A DNA stretch of 64,000 bases from Brevibacillus gelatini. GTDB taxonomy: Bacteria; Bacillota; Bacilli; Brevibacillales; Brevibacillaceae. A program made the translations under genes and the position numbers. Positions 36,394 to 46,018 of this stretch are shown here, piece by piece (positions within the stretch are counted from its first letter, which is position 1; every line of letters begins with the position of its first letter). The notes under the pieces were generated by a model. The model saw only the letters and a program-made list of their open reading frames with translations, made no database searches and had not been told where the DNA came from. The stretch covers positions 1 through 64,000 of the forward strand of contig NZ_RHHS01000039.1 of the NCBI RefSeq assembly GCF_003710935.1. The letters run 5' to 3'.

Positions 36394-37272
36394 TCATTTT
36401 ACGATCTGCTGTTCCGGTTCAATATGAATGTGAACCGTATTGATTTTGTGCACACGTTTCATCTGTTCTTCGATATTTTCGGTGATGGTGTGGCTTTCCA
36501 CTACGTTCAACTGCGGATCGACATGGATCACGACGTCAACGAGTACACTGCTGCCGTGATAACGTGCCTTAATATCACTGATCGCCTTCACCCCGGGAAT
36601 GGAGACGATCGTCTCCCTCAACTTCTCCAGTTGTCCCTCATCAAAGCCATCGGTCAAACGATGCGTTGCCTCCCGGAAAATATCCCACGCTGTCTTCAAG
36701 ATGATGACCCCGACCACAAAAGCTGCCAGCGGGTCGAGCCAATGGAGCTGGAACTGGGCACCCGCCACTCCCACAAACGTCCCGATGCTGACGAAGGCGT
36801 CCGAACGATTGTCGGCTGCGGCCGCGAGCAGCGCCTGGCTGTTCGTTTTCACGGCGAGCTGGCGATTGTAGCGATAGACTCCCAGCATGACAGCCGCTGT
36901 CGCCAGCGCCGTCCAGCCCGCGAGCATGTCCGGAGCCGTGTGGTTTGTATCAAACAGCGTCGGAACCGCTCCGGTAATGACCTCCAGTCCGACAAACAGC
37001 ATGATGAACGACGCGACCAAGGCAGAGATCGTCTCTGCGCGAAAGTGACCGTACGGATGGTCGCGATCCGGCGGCTTGCGGGCAATGCGCAGCCCGATCA
37101 ACACCGCAATCGATGCCACCACGTCCGTCGAATTGTTCAGCCCGTCCGCCATCAACGCCGCCGAGCCGGTCAGCGCAGCCACTCCTATTTTCAACGCCGA
37201 GCAGAAAATATAGGCGATAATACTGACCCACGCGCCCCGCTCTCCCTGCTTCAGATCCGAATATACATCCAC
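36394..37272 (-). CDS. Cation diffusion facilitator (CDF) metal exporter
   Basis: About 292 residues. Six membrane segments, with metal-binding residues in ALMADGLNNSTDVVASIAVL (helix 2, with Asn in place of the more usual His/Ser) and DHPYGHFRAETISALV. The C-terminal cytoplasmic domain is ferredoxin-like (GSSVLVDVVIHVDPQLNVVE, then HIHIEPEQQIVK). CDF proteins export Zn, Mn, Co or Fe in exchange for protons; the substrate cannot be read from sequence. GTG at 37272 is preferred for the GAGGTG six bases upstream; an ATG two codons earlier is too close. Confidence 0.92.
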   Translation of the reverse strand: MDVYSDLKQGERGAWVSIIAYIFCSALKIGVAALTGSAALMADGLNNSTDVVASIAVLIGLRIARKPPDRDHPYGHFRAETISALVASFIMLFVGLEVITGAVPTLFDTNHTAPDMLAGWTALATAAVMLGVYRYNRQLAVKTNSQALLAAAADNRSDAFVSIGTFVGVAGAQFQLHWLDPLAAFVVGVIILKTAWDIFREATHRLTDGFDEGQLEKLRETIVSIPGVKAISDIKARYHGSSVLVDVVIHVDPQLNVVESHTITENIEEQMKRVHKINTVHIHIEPEQQIVK

Positions 37273-37530
37273 ACACATCACCTCAAAAAATCTCAATCGC
37301 CCAGTTCACGAAAAAGCCTTAGAACAGAACGTATGAAAGCAGTTTCTCGTTTTCGATTTTCATCGTAACAGACGCAATTCGTGTGGGTCTACAGAAACAG
37401 TTTTAGTCCGATTCACGACTATAGAAGGGGGGAAAATATGTTGCCCTGCGGCAATTTTTGTTGGAAACTTTTTCTTGCCAATAACGGGTCATGTCCGGTA
37501 TCCTAAACTTGCAATCACAACAAAAAACAA

Positions 37531-37622
37531 GCACGGGAGCTTGGAAATCACCAGGCTGAGAGGATGGTACTGTGCCATCGACCGTTGAACCTGAACTGGG
37601 TAATGCCAGCGGAGGAATGTCC
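37531..37622 (+). promoter_or_regulatory. TPP (THI-element) riboswitch controlling thiC
   Basis: The conserved THI-box elements are present in order: GGGAGC at the first stem, GGCTGAGAGG, GACCGTTGAACCTGA and CTGGGTAATGCCAGCG. A terminator hairpin follows at 37687-37715, ahead of thiC, so high thiamin pyrophosphate should switch transcription off. A possible promoter with -35 TTGCCA (37475-37480) and -10 TATCCT (37499-37504) lies upstream. The gap 37273-37784 holds nothing else. Confidence 0.95.
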
Positions 37623-37628
37623 ATATGA

Positions 37629-39536
<1,908 letters not shown>

Positions 39537-39557
39537 GTCCCCGGAGGTGGCTGGCAA

Positions 39558-39728
39558 GTGAAGGAAGCTTTGCGCTTGCGAGCAGAGATCGCTCGCCTGG
39601 AGGGTGACCTTGAACGTCTGAAACGCCAATTGCACCTTTTGCAAAATGAATGTGAGCATGAGTTCATCGAGACCCCGCTCGCCCGCACCTGCACCAAATG
39701 TCTGCAAACGGAAAGTCTCTATTATTAG
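39558..39728 (+). CDS. Small coiled-coil/cysteine-motif protein downstream of thiC
   Basis: 56 residues, starting at GTG with CGGAGGTGG nine bases before it. The N-terminal half is a charged amphipathic helix (ALRLRAEIARLEGDLERLKR), then leucine-rich QLHLLQNE. The C-terminal half has CEHEF and, after a gap, CTKC, a possible Cys-His-Cys-Cys zinc site, ending ESLYY. It lies 21 bases after thiC and before a strong terminator, so it should be under the same riboswitch. I do not recognise the family. Confidence 0.65.
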   Translation: MKEALRLRAEIARLEGDLERLKRQLHLLQNECEHEFIETPLARTCTKCLQTESLYY

Positions 39729-39730
39729 GT

Positions 39731-39786
39731 AAAAAAAGACCGCTCTCCTTGAACGGCAGTTCCGTTCAGGGAGAGCGGTCTGTTCT
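39731..39786. terminator. Bidirectional terminator, thiC unit versus DUF1904 gene
   Basis: A 19-pair stem (39738-39756 with 39762-39780, one wobble) around a five-base loop. A TGTTCTTTT tail follows on the plus strand and a run of seven T residues on the minus strand, serving both converging genes. Confidence 0.9.
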
Positions 39787-39796
39787 TTTGTTCGGA

Positions 39797-40126
39797 TCAA
39801 CCTGAGCTTTTGACTTGCAAAGGCAGCCCTTCCTTGTAATACAGCTCAGGCGACAGCAGGATAAAGAAAATATGGACATTCGTGAAACCTTGTTTTTGCA
39901 AAATCCGGTTCATCGTGCTGGCTATTTCATCGTGTTGCCTTTGCTCCCTGGGAAACATCATGATTTCCAAGGACAGCGGACTATTCGTCAACTGCTCGAC
40001 CAGAAGCAGCTCCAGCTTGACCTTTTCCTCGCTCACTTCTGCGATGCGGGCAAACTCTTCTATGATAAGGGGGGATACCGATTGCAGCTTTTCTTTTTCA
40101 AAGCCTTTAAAGCGAAGAAATGGCAA
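39797..40126 (-). CDS. DUF1904 family protein
   Basis: 109 residues, with the DUF1904 pattern PFLRFKGFEKEKLQSVSP, then VKLELLLVEQLTNSPLSLEI and a central FPREQRQHDEIASTMN. The family has a tautomerase-like fold with an N-terminal proline; proline is residue 2 here. Function unknown. The start is TTG, supported by GAAGGAATTGAC. It converges with the thiC unit. Confidence 0.82.
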   Translation of the reverse strand: MPFLRFKGFEKEKLQSVSPLIIEEFARIAEVSEEKVKLELLLVEQLTNSPLSLEIMMFPREQRQHDEIASTMNRILQKQGFTNVHIFFILLSPELYYKEGLPLQVKSSG

Positions 40127-40263
40127 GTCAATTCCTTCTTTCCGGAACGGACAGCTGCCGACAGCAGCAGCGCTGAAACAGTTCCCAAAATCATTACCTT
40201 AGCAATTATAAACTACAGTCTATTTCTGCATCAATGAAGAAAAAGAATAAAGCGCCAGAAGAC

Positions 40264-40410
40264 AAAAAAAGGACTATATCCGAAAAACAACTCTCTCCTT
40301 GCGAGCTTGTGGTGGACGTACCACGACAGGAGGTTGCGAGTCAGCCAGATATAGTCCATCCATACTTTTTCCAACGCGTTTTCGATCGTGTATGGTGATT
40401 CGTGAACTGT
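40264..40410 (-). ncRNA. Candidate small RNA (about 147 bases)
   Basis: From a good promoter at 40416-40444 the minus strand would start near GGGACAGTTC (about 40410) and end at a T7 run (40264-40270). Nested helices fill the 3-prime 87 bases: GGACTATATC/GATATAGTCC (40348-40357 with 40271-40280), then GACTC/GAGTT, CTCCT/AGGAG and GTGGT/ACCAC. The outermost helix plus T7 is the terminator. A 54-residue frame on the opposite strand (40234-40398, MKKKNKAPED...) overlaps it, but its start has no ribosome site. It may be a copy of a dispersed repeat or half of a type I toxin-antitoxin pair. Confidence 0.5.
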
Positions 40411-40415
40411 CCCTT

Positions 40416-40444
40416 AGTATAACGCAAATACAATACTTAATCAA
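40416..40444 (-). promoter_or_regulatory. Promoter of the candidate small RNA
   Basis: Minus strand -35 TTGATT (40439-40444), exactly 17 bases, -10 TATACT (40416-40421). Confidence 0.65.
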
Positions 40445-40558
40445 TAAAAAAGTTTCGTAAAAATTCATGTAATACCCTCCGTCCCGACATGTGCATAGAC
40501 GAAGGCAAATCGTGACACGGTACAAATGGCAAGTACAATACACATACAGGAGGCTACC

Positions 40559-41503
40559 ATGAAGCTTACGCCGGTTATTCCATTCGAGCCGACGACGACG
40601 GATGAAATCGCCGAAGGCCCCGAGTGGATCGCACAGGTCAAATGGGACGGCATCAGGCTCTTGACGTACTACGACGGCCGCTCCGTCAAGCTGTATAACC
40701 GAAAGACTAACGAGCGCACACTGCATTACCCCGAGATTGCTGCGATCTCCGAGTATTGCCGAGCTCAATCTGTCATCCTCGATGGCGAGGTCATTGCGCT
40801 TGGCGCTGATGGCAAGCCTTCCTTTTATGAGGTCATGCGCAGGGACGGCATCAGACGGATGGAAAAAGTCGCTTTCGTACAGCGTCAGGTCCCCATCTTC
40901 TACATGATTTTTGACGTCCTGTACGCAAACGGCGAGTGGGTCACTGCCTGTTCCCTGGCAGAACGCCAGCGCCTTTTGCAAGAGCTCGTCTCCCCGACGC
41001 CTACGGTGCAGCTCGTCGACAATTTTGCCAGCGGCCGGGAGTTGTTTCAGCTGATCGAGCAGCAAGGGATGGAAGGCGTTATCGTAAAAAATTTGACCAG
41101 CACATATGCCATCAACGGAAAAGACGCGCGCTGGCAAAAGAAAAAAAACTACCGCGATTTGATCGCTGTGGTGGGCGGAGTCACGATGCGGGATCAGACC
41201 GTCAATTCCCTGCTTCTCGGGTTATACGACAACCAGGGAGCTCTCTGGTACATCGGCCATGCCGGAACCGGAAAGCTGACCCAAAGCGATTGGCGGAGCT
41301 TGACGGACAAAATTCAACCGTTGATCCAGGCCGACATGCCTTTTTGCAACAAACCGGAACGCATGGGCACAGCAATCTGGCTAAAGCCGCAGCTCACAGC
41401 CAAAATCCAATACACGGAGTGGGCAAGCGGACACTCGCTACGCCAGCCGAGCATCCAAGGCTTCGTCGACATCCCTGCCCGCCAATGTACGTTTGAAACG
41501 TGA
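40559..41503 (+). CDS. Stand-alone ATP-dependent DNA ligase (LigD ligase-domain type)
   Basis: 314 residues. The adenylation motif I is VKWDGIRL near residue 30 (Lys nucleophile). Further motifs are LDGEVIAL, a central FYMIFDVLYANGEW and EGVIVKNLTSTYAI, with motif V in KKKNYRDL. The C-terminal part is the OB fold. It equals the ligase domain of LigD without polymerase or phosphoesterase domains. CAGGAGGCTACC precedes the ATG at 40559. Its partners ku and polymerase lie elsewhere in the window. A GCATA box at 40493-40497 resembles a sigma-G -35, but the -10 is poor. Confidence 0.93.
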   Translation: MKLTPVIPFEPTTTDEIAEGPEWIAQVKWDGIRLLTYYDGRSVKLYNRKTNERTLHYPEIAAISEYCRAQSVILDGEVIALGADGKPSFYEVMRRDGIRRMEKVAFVQRQVPIFYMIFDVLYANGEWVTACSLAERQRLLQELVSPTPTVQLVDNFASGRELFQLIEQQGMEGVIVKNLTSTYAINGKDARWQKKKNYRDLIAVVGGVTMRDQTVNSLLLGLYDNQGALWYIGHAGTGKLTQSDWRSLTDKIQPLIQADMPFCNKPERMGTAIWLKPQLTAKIQYTEWASGHSLRQPSIQGFVDIPARQCTFET

Positions 41504-41517
41504 TGGGCGGACGGCTC

Positions 41518-42873
41518 CTACCGCGAATCCTCCTGCTGGGTAGACCGCTCCAGCCTGTGCTTGCCGTGGTTGAGCGCCTGCATTTCTCCGTAGCTCGCGA
41601 GCGCCCCGATCACCAGAAAAACAAAATAGATGATCGCCGTCGCGATTCCGGCCGCCGGAGACTTGTCCCCGATCTTATCCCCGATCAGGATCGTGAGAAA
41701 GCAGCCGGCGATACTGATGATTCCCCCCCACACCATCAGGCGGAAAAAGCGATGCAGCTTTGTGCCTTTCGGGATCAGTATCTCGCTTTCTTTCTGTTTT
41801 TTCCTGCGCGCGGCGATGAACAGAAAAAGGAGCAGCGGCACCTGAAAAATCAGGACGTACAGCGTGAAGCTGTAACTGAGAAACTGGTCGATATCCGACA
41901 CTTTTGGAAAGGCGAGCAGGGAAGTCACCACCATGAAGCAGCCGGCGGGCGCGTTGTACGTGTTGTAGTGCATCTGCCCGCCAAACGACCCGACCCCTAC
42001 GAGAAAAGCCAGATACGCGACGATGACTTTAATACTGAACACCGGAAACCACATGCTGAACAAGACCATTTCCACACGGTCGAGAAAGTCCGTCAGGTGA
42101 ATTTGCTGCACGAGAATGTAAATGGGAAAGTTGAGCCGCCCCGCAATGATGTGGCCCATCACTCCGAGAAGAATCAAGACGATAATCGTAGTGGTTAAAC
42201 ATACAATCATGATCCCATGCTTCATGGCGGCAAACATCAGGCGCGATTCGCTGCTGGCATGCAGAAAAGCGCCAAACAGCAGGATGTTTCCATATACGCC
42301 GATCGGCAGCAGGTTGCTTACGAAAATCCGTTCCAGACTCGCGCTCAGAATCGGCTCCAGCCGCTCGATGCTGTACTCGTTCATCAGGAGAAAGTAAAGC
42401 AGGAAACACATGATGAAGTAGGCGGGAAAATATATTTCGTTGACCCTTGCCGCCACCTCCAGGCTCGTTTTGCCGTAGTACATCAACAGGAGAACGAACA
42501 CAAACAGGATAATTTCCAACGGCGTGTGCGGCAGCAGGGAAATGCGCAAAAAATCGGCAGCCCCCTTAATATCGAGGGCGAGGATCATCCATACGTAAAA
42601 CAGGATAATCATGTTGATGAATCCGCCAATCCATTTGCCGCAGATGATAAACATGATCTCAAACAAATTTTTTCCAGGGTAGGCGTGCACAAGTTCCGAC
42701 AAGACATAGGCAACGAGTATGGCATAGCAAGCCGGAACAATTTGCGAGAACCACGCATCCATCTTGGCCACCTGGATAACGGCTCGAAAAAAGCTTATCA
42801 TCATCCCCGTCATCAGCAAACTGAAGACCAGCCAGGCAATTTGCCGATGATTGATAACTTGCTTGTGTATCAT
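41518..42873 (-). CDS. Germinant receptor permease subunit (GerAB family)
   Basis: 451 residues with about 11-12 membrane segments of the amino-acid-permease-like spore germination family. It begins VINHRQIAWLVFSLLMTGMM and has the conserved AAMKHGIMIV region. It is longer than typical GerB proteins (about 365); the extra C-terminal 80 residues carry another membrane pair and a charged tail ending TQQEDSR. It forms the germinant receptor with the A and C subunits encoded upstream. It lies 12 bases after the small two-helix subunit and is the last gene of the operon. Confidence 0.9.
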   Translation of the reverse strand: MIHKQVINHRQIAWLVFSLLMTGMMISFFRAVIQVAKMDAWFSQIVPACYAILVAYVLSELVHAYPGKNLFEIMFIICGKWIGGFINMIILFYVWMILALDIKGAADFLRISLLPHTPLEIILFVFVLLLMYYGKTSLEVAARVNEIYFPAYFIMCFLLYFLLMNEYSIERLEPILSASLERIFVSNLLPIGVYGNILLFGAFLHASSESRLMFAAMKHGIMIVCLTTTIIVLILLGVMGHIIAGRLNFPIYILVQQIHLTDFLDRVEMVLFSMWFPVFSIKVIVAYLAFLVGVGSFGGQMHYNTYNAPAGCFMVVTSLLAFPKVSDIDQFLSYSFTLYVLIFQVPLLLFLFIAARRKKQKESEILIPKGTKLHRFFRLMVWGGIISIAGCFLTILIGDKIGDKSPAAGIATAIIYFVFLVIGALASYGEMQALNHGKHRLERSTQQEDSR

Positions 42874-42885
42874 GCACTCCCTCCT

Positions 42886-43122
42886 TTACAAGATCTGGTC
42901 AATCCACATTTTTACCAGCGGCCCCATGTTGTTCAGAAAAAAGTGGATGTGTATCATCAAGCCCTGCTGATATTGGACTGAGTACAATCCGATTGCCGAA
43001 AGGATATAAAGCGTATAGATGACGATTTGCTGTTTTCGCTCCATATGCTTGCGATGGAAGAAAAAATCGAGAAAGAAAAACAACAGCATCAGGATATACA
43101 AGGCTAAAAACAATCTATTCAT
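42886..43122 (-). CDS. Small two-helix membrane protein of the germination operon
   Basis: 78 residues with two hydrophobic segments (LFLALYILMLLFFFLDFFF and IVIYTLYILSAIGLYSV) joined by a short charged loop (HRKHMERKQQ). It overlaps the 3-prime end of the C-subunit gene by eight bases and precedes the B-subunit gene. Small two-helix D proteins of this kind accompany some germinant receptors in Bacillus and Clostridium and tune receptor activity. I assign it to that group by size, topology and position, not by clear sequence motif. Confidence 0.8.
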   Translation of the reverse strand: MNRLFLALYILMLLFFFLDFFFHRKHMERKQQIVIYTLYILSAIGLYSVQYQQGLMIHIHFFLNNMGPLVKMWIDQIL

Positions 43123-44281
43123 TCTCGCTATCTACCTTTGTTATGTTTCTCGTCGTTTGCCCAATCTCTTCGATGACCACCTTGGAACGGATCGTGTAAG
43201 TAATTTTCGGAAGTTCTTCATACCAGCGCTCCCGATACGTTTCCCGCCACTCACGGGGAAAATATCTGGCCAAAACAATACCCAATCCAATGGTGTCCGT
43301 CCGATATTTTTGCATGATTTGCAGCGTCTTTTCGACACTGGTTTTGACCTCTTTTTTCAGCATTTCCTCGATCTTCTTGATGTTATTGACGTGCTCCAGA
43401 TTGATTCCCGTCATATTCTCCATGACGATACCTGACGCGTACACCTTGATGTCGAAGTGAACGCGCCCATCTTTTAGAACTGGCGTAATGTCTGCCTTCC
43501 CTCTTAAAAATTCAACGGTCATCCGATTATCGCCGCCAAGCGAGAGTACGGCAGAGAACGGCGTGAAATATCGCTGAAACCAGCGAACCCCCTTGATCGA
43601 ATCGGATTGTGCCACGTGTATGAGCTTGTCATCGTGAAACAAAGCGAGCCCCATTATTTGCACTTCCCGCGACTGCCCTTTGGGATGCGAGGGAACGGGA
43701 GCAATGACTGGCAAAAACGCGTCGACCCCAGGTGTGGTGAGCATCTGGGCAACATCCTTGAGCGATACGGGGAGCGCCTCCATTTTTAACAACTCGCGCA
43801 TGGCCTCTCCGGAAAAGCGCTCGAACTGCGGCTGGACATTCAACAGCTCGATCCCTTTGCCTCTGGTCATGACGAGATAAACGGTCAAACGGTTTTCGGG
43901 AAACCGGGCTATGATGTCCAGTGCATCACTCATCCCCTCCCTGGCCAACTGTTCCCCGAGGACAATCACCCGATGGTGGGAATAGTACAGCTCACGGGAC
44001 ATGCGCGACTGGATAATATCGTTCGCCTCCCTGATCGTCTTGCCAACGGCCGAGTCTACATAGTACGCCTTGTCCCCGCTTGTTCCACCTCCTCCGCCAG
44101 AAGTGGAACCGAGACTGCTGACCAGCGGAACCTGTACAGACAAGCGATAGAGGCCACCCGGCTCTTTGTCAAGGGCCATAGCAATCACGATTGCCATGTC
44201 ATTGACTTCACGCCGATCCCAGCAGCCAGTCACAAGCAGCATGCTCAACAGCAATACGACAATCGGAGTGAGCCGTTTCAC
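43115..44281 (-). CDS. Germinant receptor lipoprotein subunit (GerAC family)
   Basis: 388 residues. The lipoprotein signal peptide ends in the lipobox LLVTGC (VKRLTPIVVLLLSMLLVTGC). WDRREVNDMAIVIAMALDKE follows, the invariant start of mature GerAC proteins. The remainder has the three-domain GerAC pattern, including LLNVQPQFERFSGEAMRELL. It attaches to the outer face of the inner spore membrane; Lgt, encoded at 46996, would lipidate it. The start is a GTG at 44281 that overlaps the A-subunit stop (GTGA), with GAGGAGGG upstream. Confidence 0.94.
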   Translation of the reverse strand: MKRLTPIVVLLLSMLLVTGCWDRREVNDMAIVIAMALDKEPGGLYRLSVQVPLVSSLGSTSGGGGGTSGDKAYYVDSAVGKTIREANDIIQSRMSRELYYSHHRVIVLGEQLAREGMSDALDIIARFPENRLTVYLVMTRGKGIELLNVQPQFERFSGEAMRELLKMEALPVSLKDVAQMLTTPGVDAFLPVIAPVPSHPKGQSREVQIMGLALFHDDKLIHVAQSDSIKGVRWFQRYFTPFSAVLSLGGDNRMTVEFLRGKADITPVLKDGRVHFDIKVYASGIVMENMTGINLEHVNNIKKIEEMLKKEVKTSVEKTLQIMQKYRTDTIGLGIVLARYFPREWRETYRERWYEELPKITYTIRSKVVIEEIGQTTRNITKVDSENE

Positions 44282-45885
44282 GCATTTCCCTCCTCGTCTG
44301 AATTCCCGCGGCTCGTAGTTCCCGCCTGCCCTCCCCTTTGCTGCACCTGTTTGGCATAGGCTGGGTCCATCCTGTGGGCATTTGGGATCGCAAGCAATCT
44401 GGGCCGCTTTACCATAAAGGCCCATGGCACCCGCACCAGCACATCCTTCAAATCTCCAGCTGACATCGGAGCGACCGGAGACAGGTACGGGACCCCAAAG
44501 GAGCGAAGGTTGGCCATATGCCCGAGAATGAGCAGCACACCGACCAATATTCCGTAAATGCCCAGAATCGAGGCCGCGATCATCAGCGGGAAGCGAAGCA
44601 TCCGAATCGAAATGGCTGCATTGAAGTGAGGAATCGTAAAAGAGGCGATCCCGGTGAGCGACACGACAATAACCATCGGCGCGGAGACAATCCCGGCTTG
44701 CACCGCCGCCTGTCCCACGACGAGCGCCCCCAAAATACTGACCGCTTGGCCAACCGTTTTGGGGAGGCGAATCCCCGCTTCCCGCAGCGCTTCAAAAGCA
44801 ACTTCCATAATGAGCGCCTCGACGATCGCGGGAAAAGGAATCGACTCGCGAGCTGCTGCGACGCTCAAGAGCAACGTAGTCGGCAGCATTTGCTGGTGAT
44901 ACGTCGTAATCGCCACGTACAACGCAGGAGTGAGCAAGGCAATAATGAGGAACAGAAAGCGCAGCCAGCGAAGCAGCGTCGTCATCTGGAAGCGCTCGAA
45001 ATAGTCCTCGCTCGCCTGCATCATCATCCAAAATGTAGCGGGCGCGATCAGGACCATCGGCGTTCCATCGATAAAGATCGCCACGCGCCCCCCGAGCAGC
45101 GAAGCGGCCACCGTGTCCGGACGCTCTGTGTACATGATCTGGGGAAAGGGAGAATAGATGTTGTCCTGAATCAACTCTTCAATATAGCCGCTTTCCAGAA
45201 CCGCATCAATTTCGATTTTGCTGATTCGACTGGAAACCTCTTCCACAACTTGCGCATCCGAGATGCCTTGCAAATACGCGACCACGACGTTCGTATTTGT
45301 CTCGCGGCCAACCACCAGCGACCTCATTTTCAATCGCGGCGTGCGCATTTTGCGCCGCAGCATGGAGGTGTTCGTGCGGATATTTTCAATGAAGCCTTCC
45401 CGCGCCCCGCGCACGACGGCTTCTCCCTCAGGCTCGTTCACCGAGCGGATTTCCGCTCCGCGAATGCCCAGCGTAAGCGCCTCTTTGTTTCCGTCGACCA
45501 AAATGCCCGTATCGCCGGACAAAACCGCCTGCAAAAGCTTCTTGTAGTCGTCGACCCTGTCGATTTGCGAAACGGGGAGCAGCGCCTCTTCAATGACGCC
45601 GATATTATCATCCCCGCCTTCCATTATCATGAGAGATTTCAGCGCCTCATTCACCTGGGCTGTATCGATCAATCCGTCTACAAAAACGGCGATCGCACGG
45701 GCGCTGTGTTTTAGTCTGAACTCACGAATGACAAAGTCCGAGCAATCCGAAAAAAGATTTTTCAGCACTTCTACGTTGTCGTCCAGATCAGGAAAAAGCG
45801 GTATGCCTTCCAACTGAATCAAGCTGCTGTTCTCCATCGTCTCCAGCAACTCTTGCATCTTGCTTTTTTTCTTCTTGAACTCCAC
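44278..45885 (-). CDS. Germinant receptor subunit GerAA family
   Basis: 535 residues. The large N-terminal soluble domain (FVIREFRLKHSARAIAVFVD, then SGDTGILVDGNKEALTLGIR) is followed by at least five membrane segments and the family block TTYHQQMLPTTLLLSVAAAR and ESIPFPAIVEALIMEVAFEA. The C-terminal tail is basic. It forms oligomeric ion channels opened by germinants. It is the first gene of an A-C-D-B operon, behind a sigma-G-type promoter at 45917-45946. Confidence 0.95.
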   Translation of the reverse strand: MEFKKKKSKMQELLETMENSSLIQLEGIPLFPDLDDNVEVLKNLFSDCSDFVIREFRLKHSARAIAVFVDGLIDTAQVNEALKSLMIMEGGDDNIGVIEEALLPVSQIDRVDDYKKLLQAVLSGDTGILVDGNKEALTLGIRGAEIRSVNEPEGEAVVRGAREGFIENIRTNTSMLRRKMRTPRLKMRSLVVGRETNTNVVVAYLQGISDAQVVEEVSSRISKIEIDAVLESGYIEELIQDNIYSPFPQIMYTERPDTVAASLLGGRVAIFIDGTPMVLIAPATFWMMMQASEDYFERFQMTTLLRWLRFLFLIIALLTPALYVAITTYHQQMLPTTLLLSVAAARESIPFPAIVEALIMEVAFEALREAGIRLPKTVGQAVSILGALVVGQAAVQAGIVSAPMVIVVSLTGIASFTIPHFNAAISIRMLRFPLMIAASILGIYGILVGVLLILGHMANLRSFGVPYLSPVAPMSAGDLKDVLVRVPWAFMVKRPRLLAIPNAHRMDPAYAKQVQQRGGQAGTTSRGNSDEEGNA

Positions 45886-45916
45886 GTCACATCACCAGCC
45901 ACTGGAAAGCTAACCG

Positions 45917-45946
45917 TATTATGGTTGTTTTTCCGAAAAGATATGC
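45917..45946 (-). promoter_or_regulatory. Sigma-G-type (forespore) promoter of the germination operon
   Basis: Minus strand -35 GCATA (45942-45946), exactly 18 bases, -10 CATAATA (45917-45923). This agrees with the sigma-G consensus GHATR-N18-CATWMTA. It lies about 32 bases upstream of the A-subunit start, as expected for a germinant receptor made in the forespore. Confidence 0.8.
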
Positions 45947-46018
45947 AGTGCCCTGCATAGCTGTTTTGCGATCTGGAGAAAGTAGGAGCACATCTACCGT
46001 CCAAAGGAAGGTGCCATC

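Noticed and set aside
40234-40398. A 54-residue plus-strand frame (MKKKNKAPED..., ends DRVW)
   Set aside because: It looks somewhat protein-like but has no ribosome site, and both arms of the 10-pair RNA stem lie within it. The minus-strand RNA explains the sequence better, although I am not certain.
40493-40522. Possible sigma-G promoter for the ligase gene (GCATA-N18-CACGGTA)
   Set aside because: The -35 and spacing are right but the -10 matches only four of seven positions.
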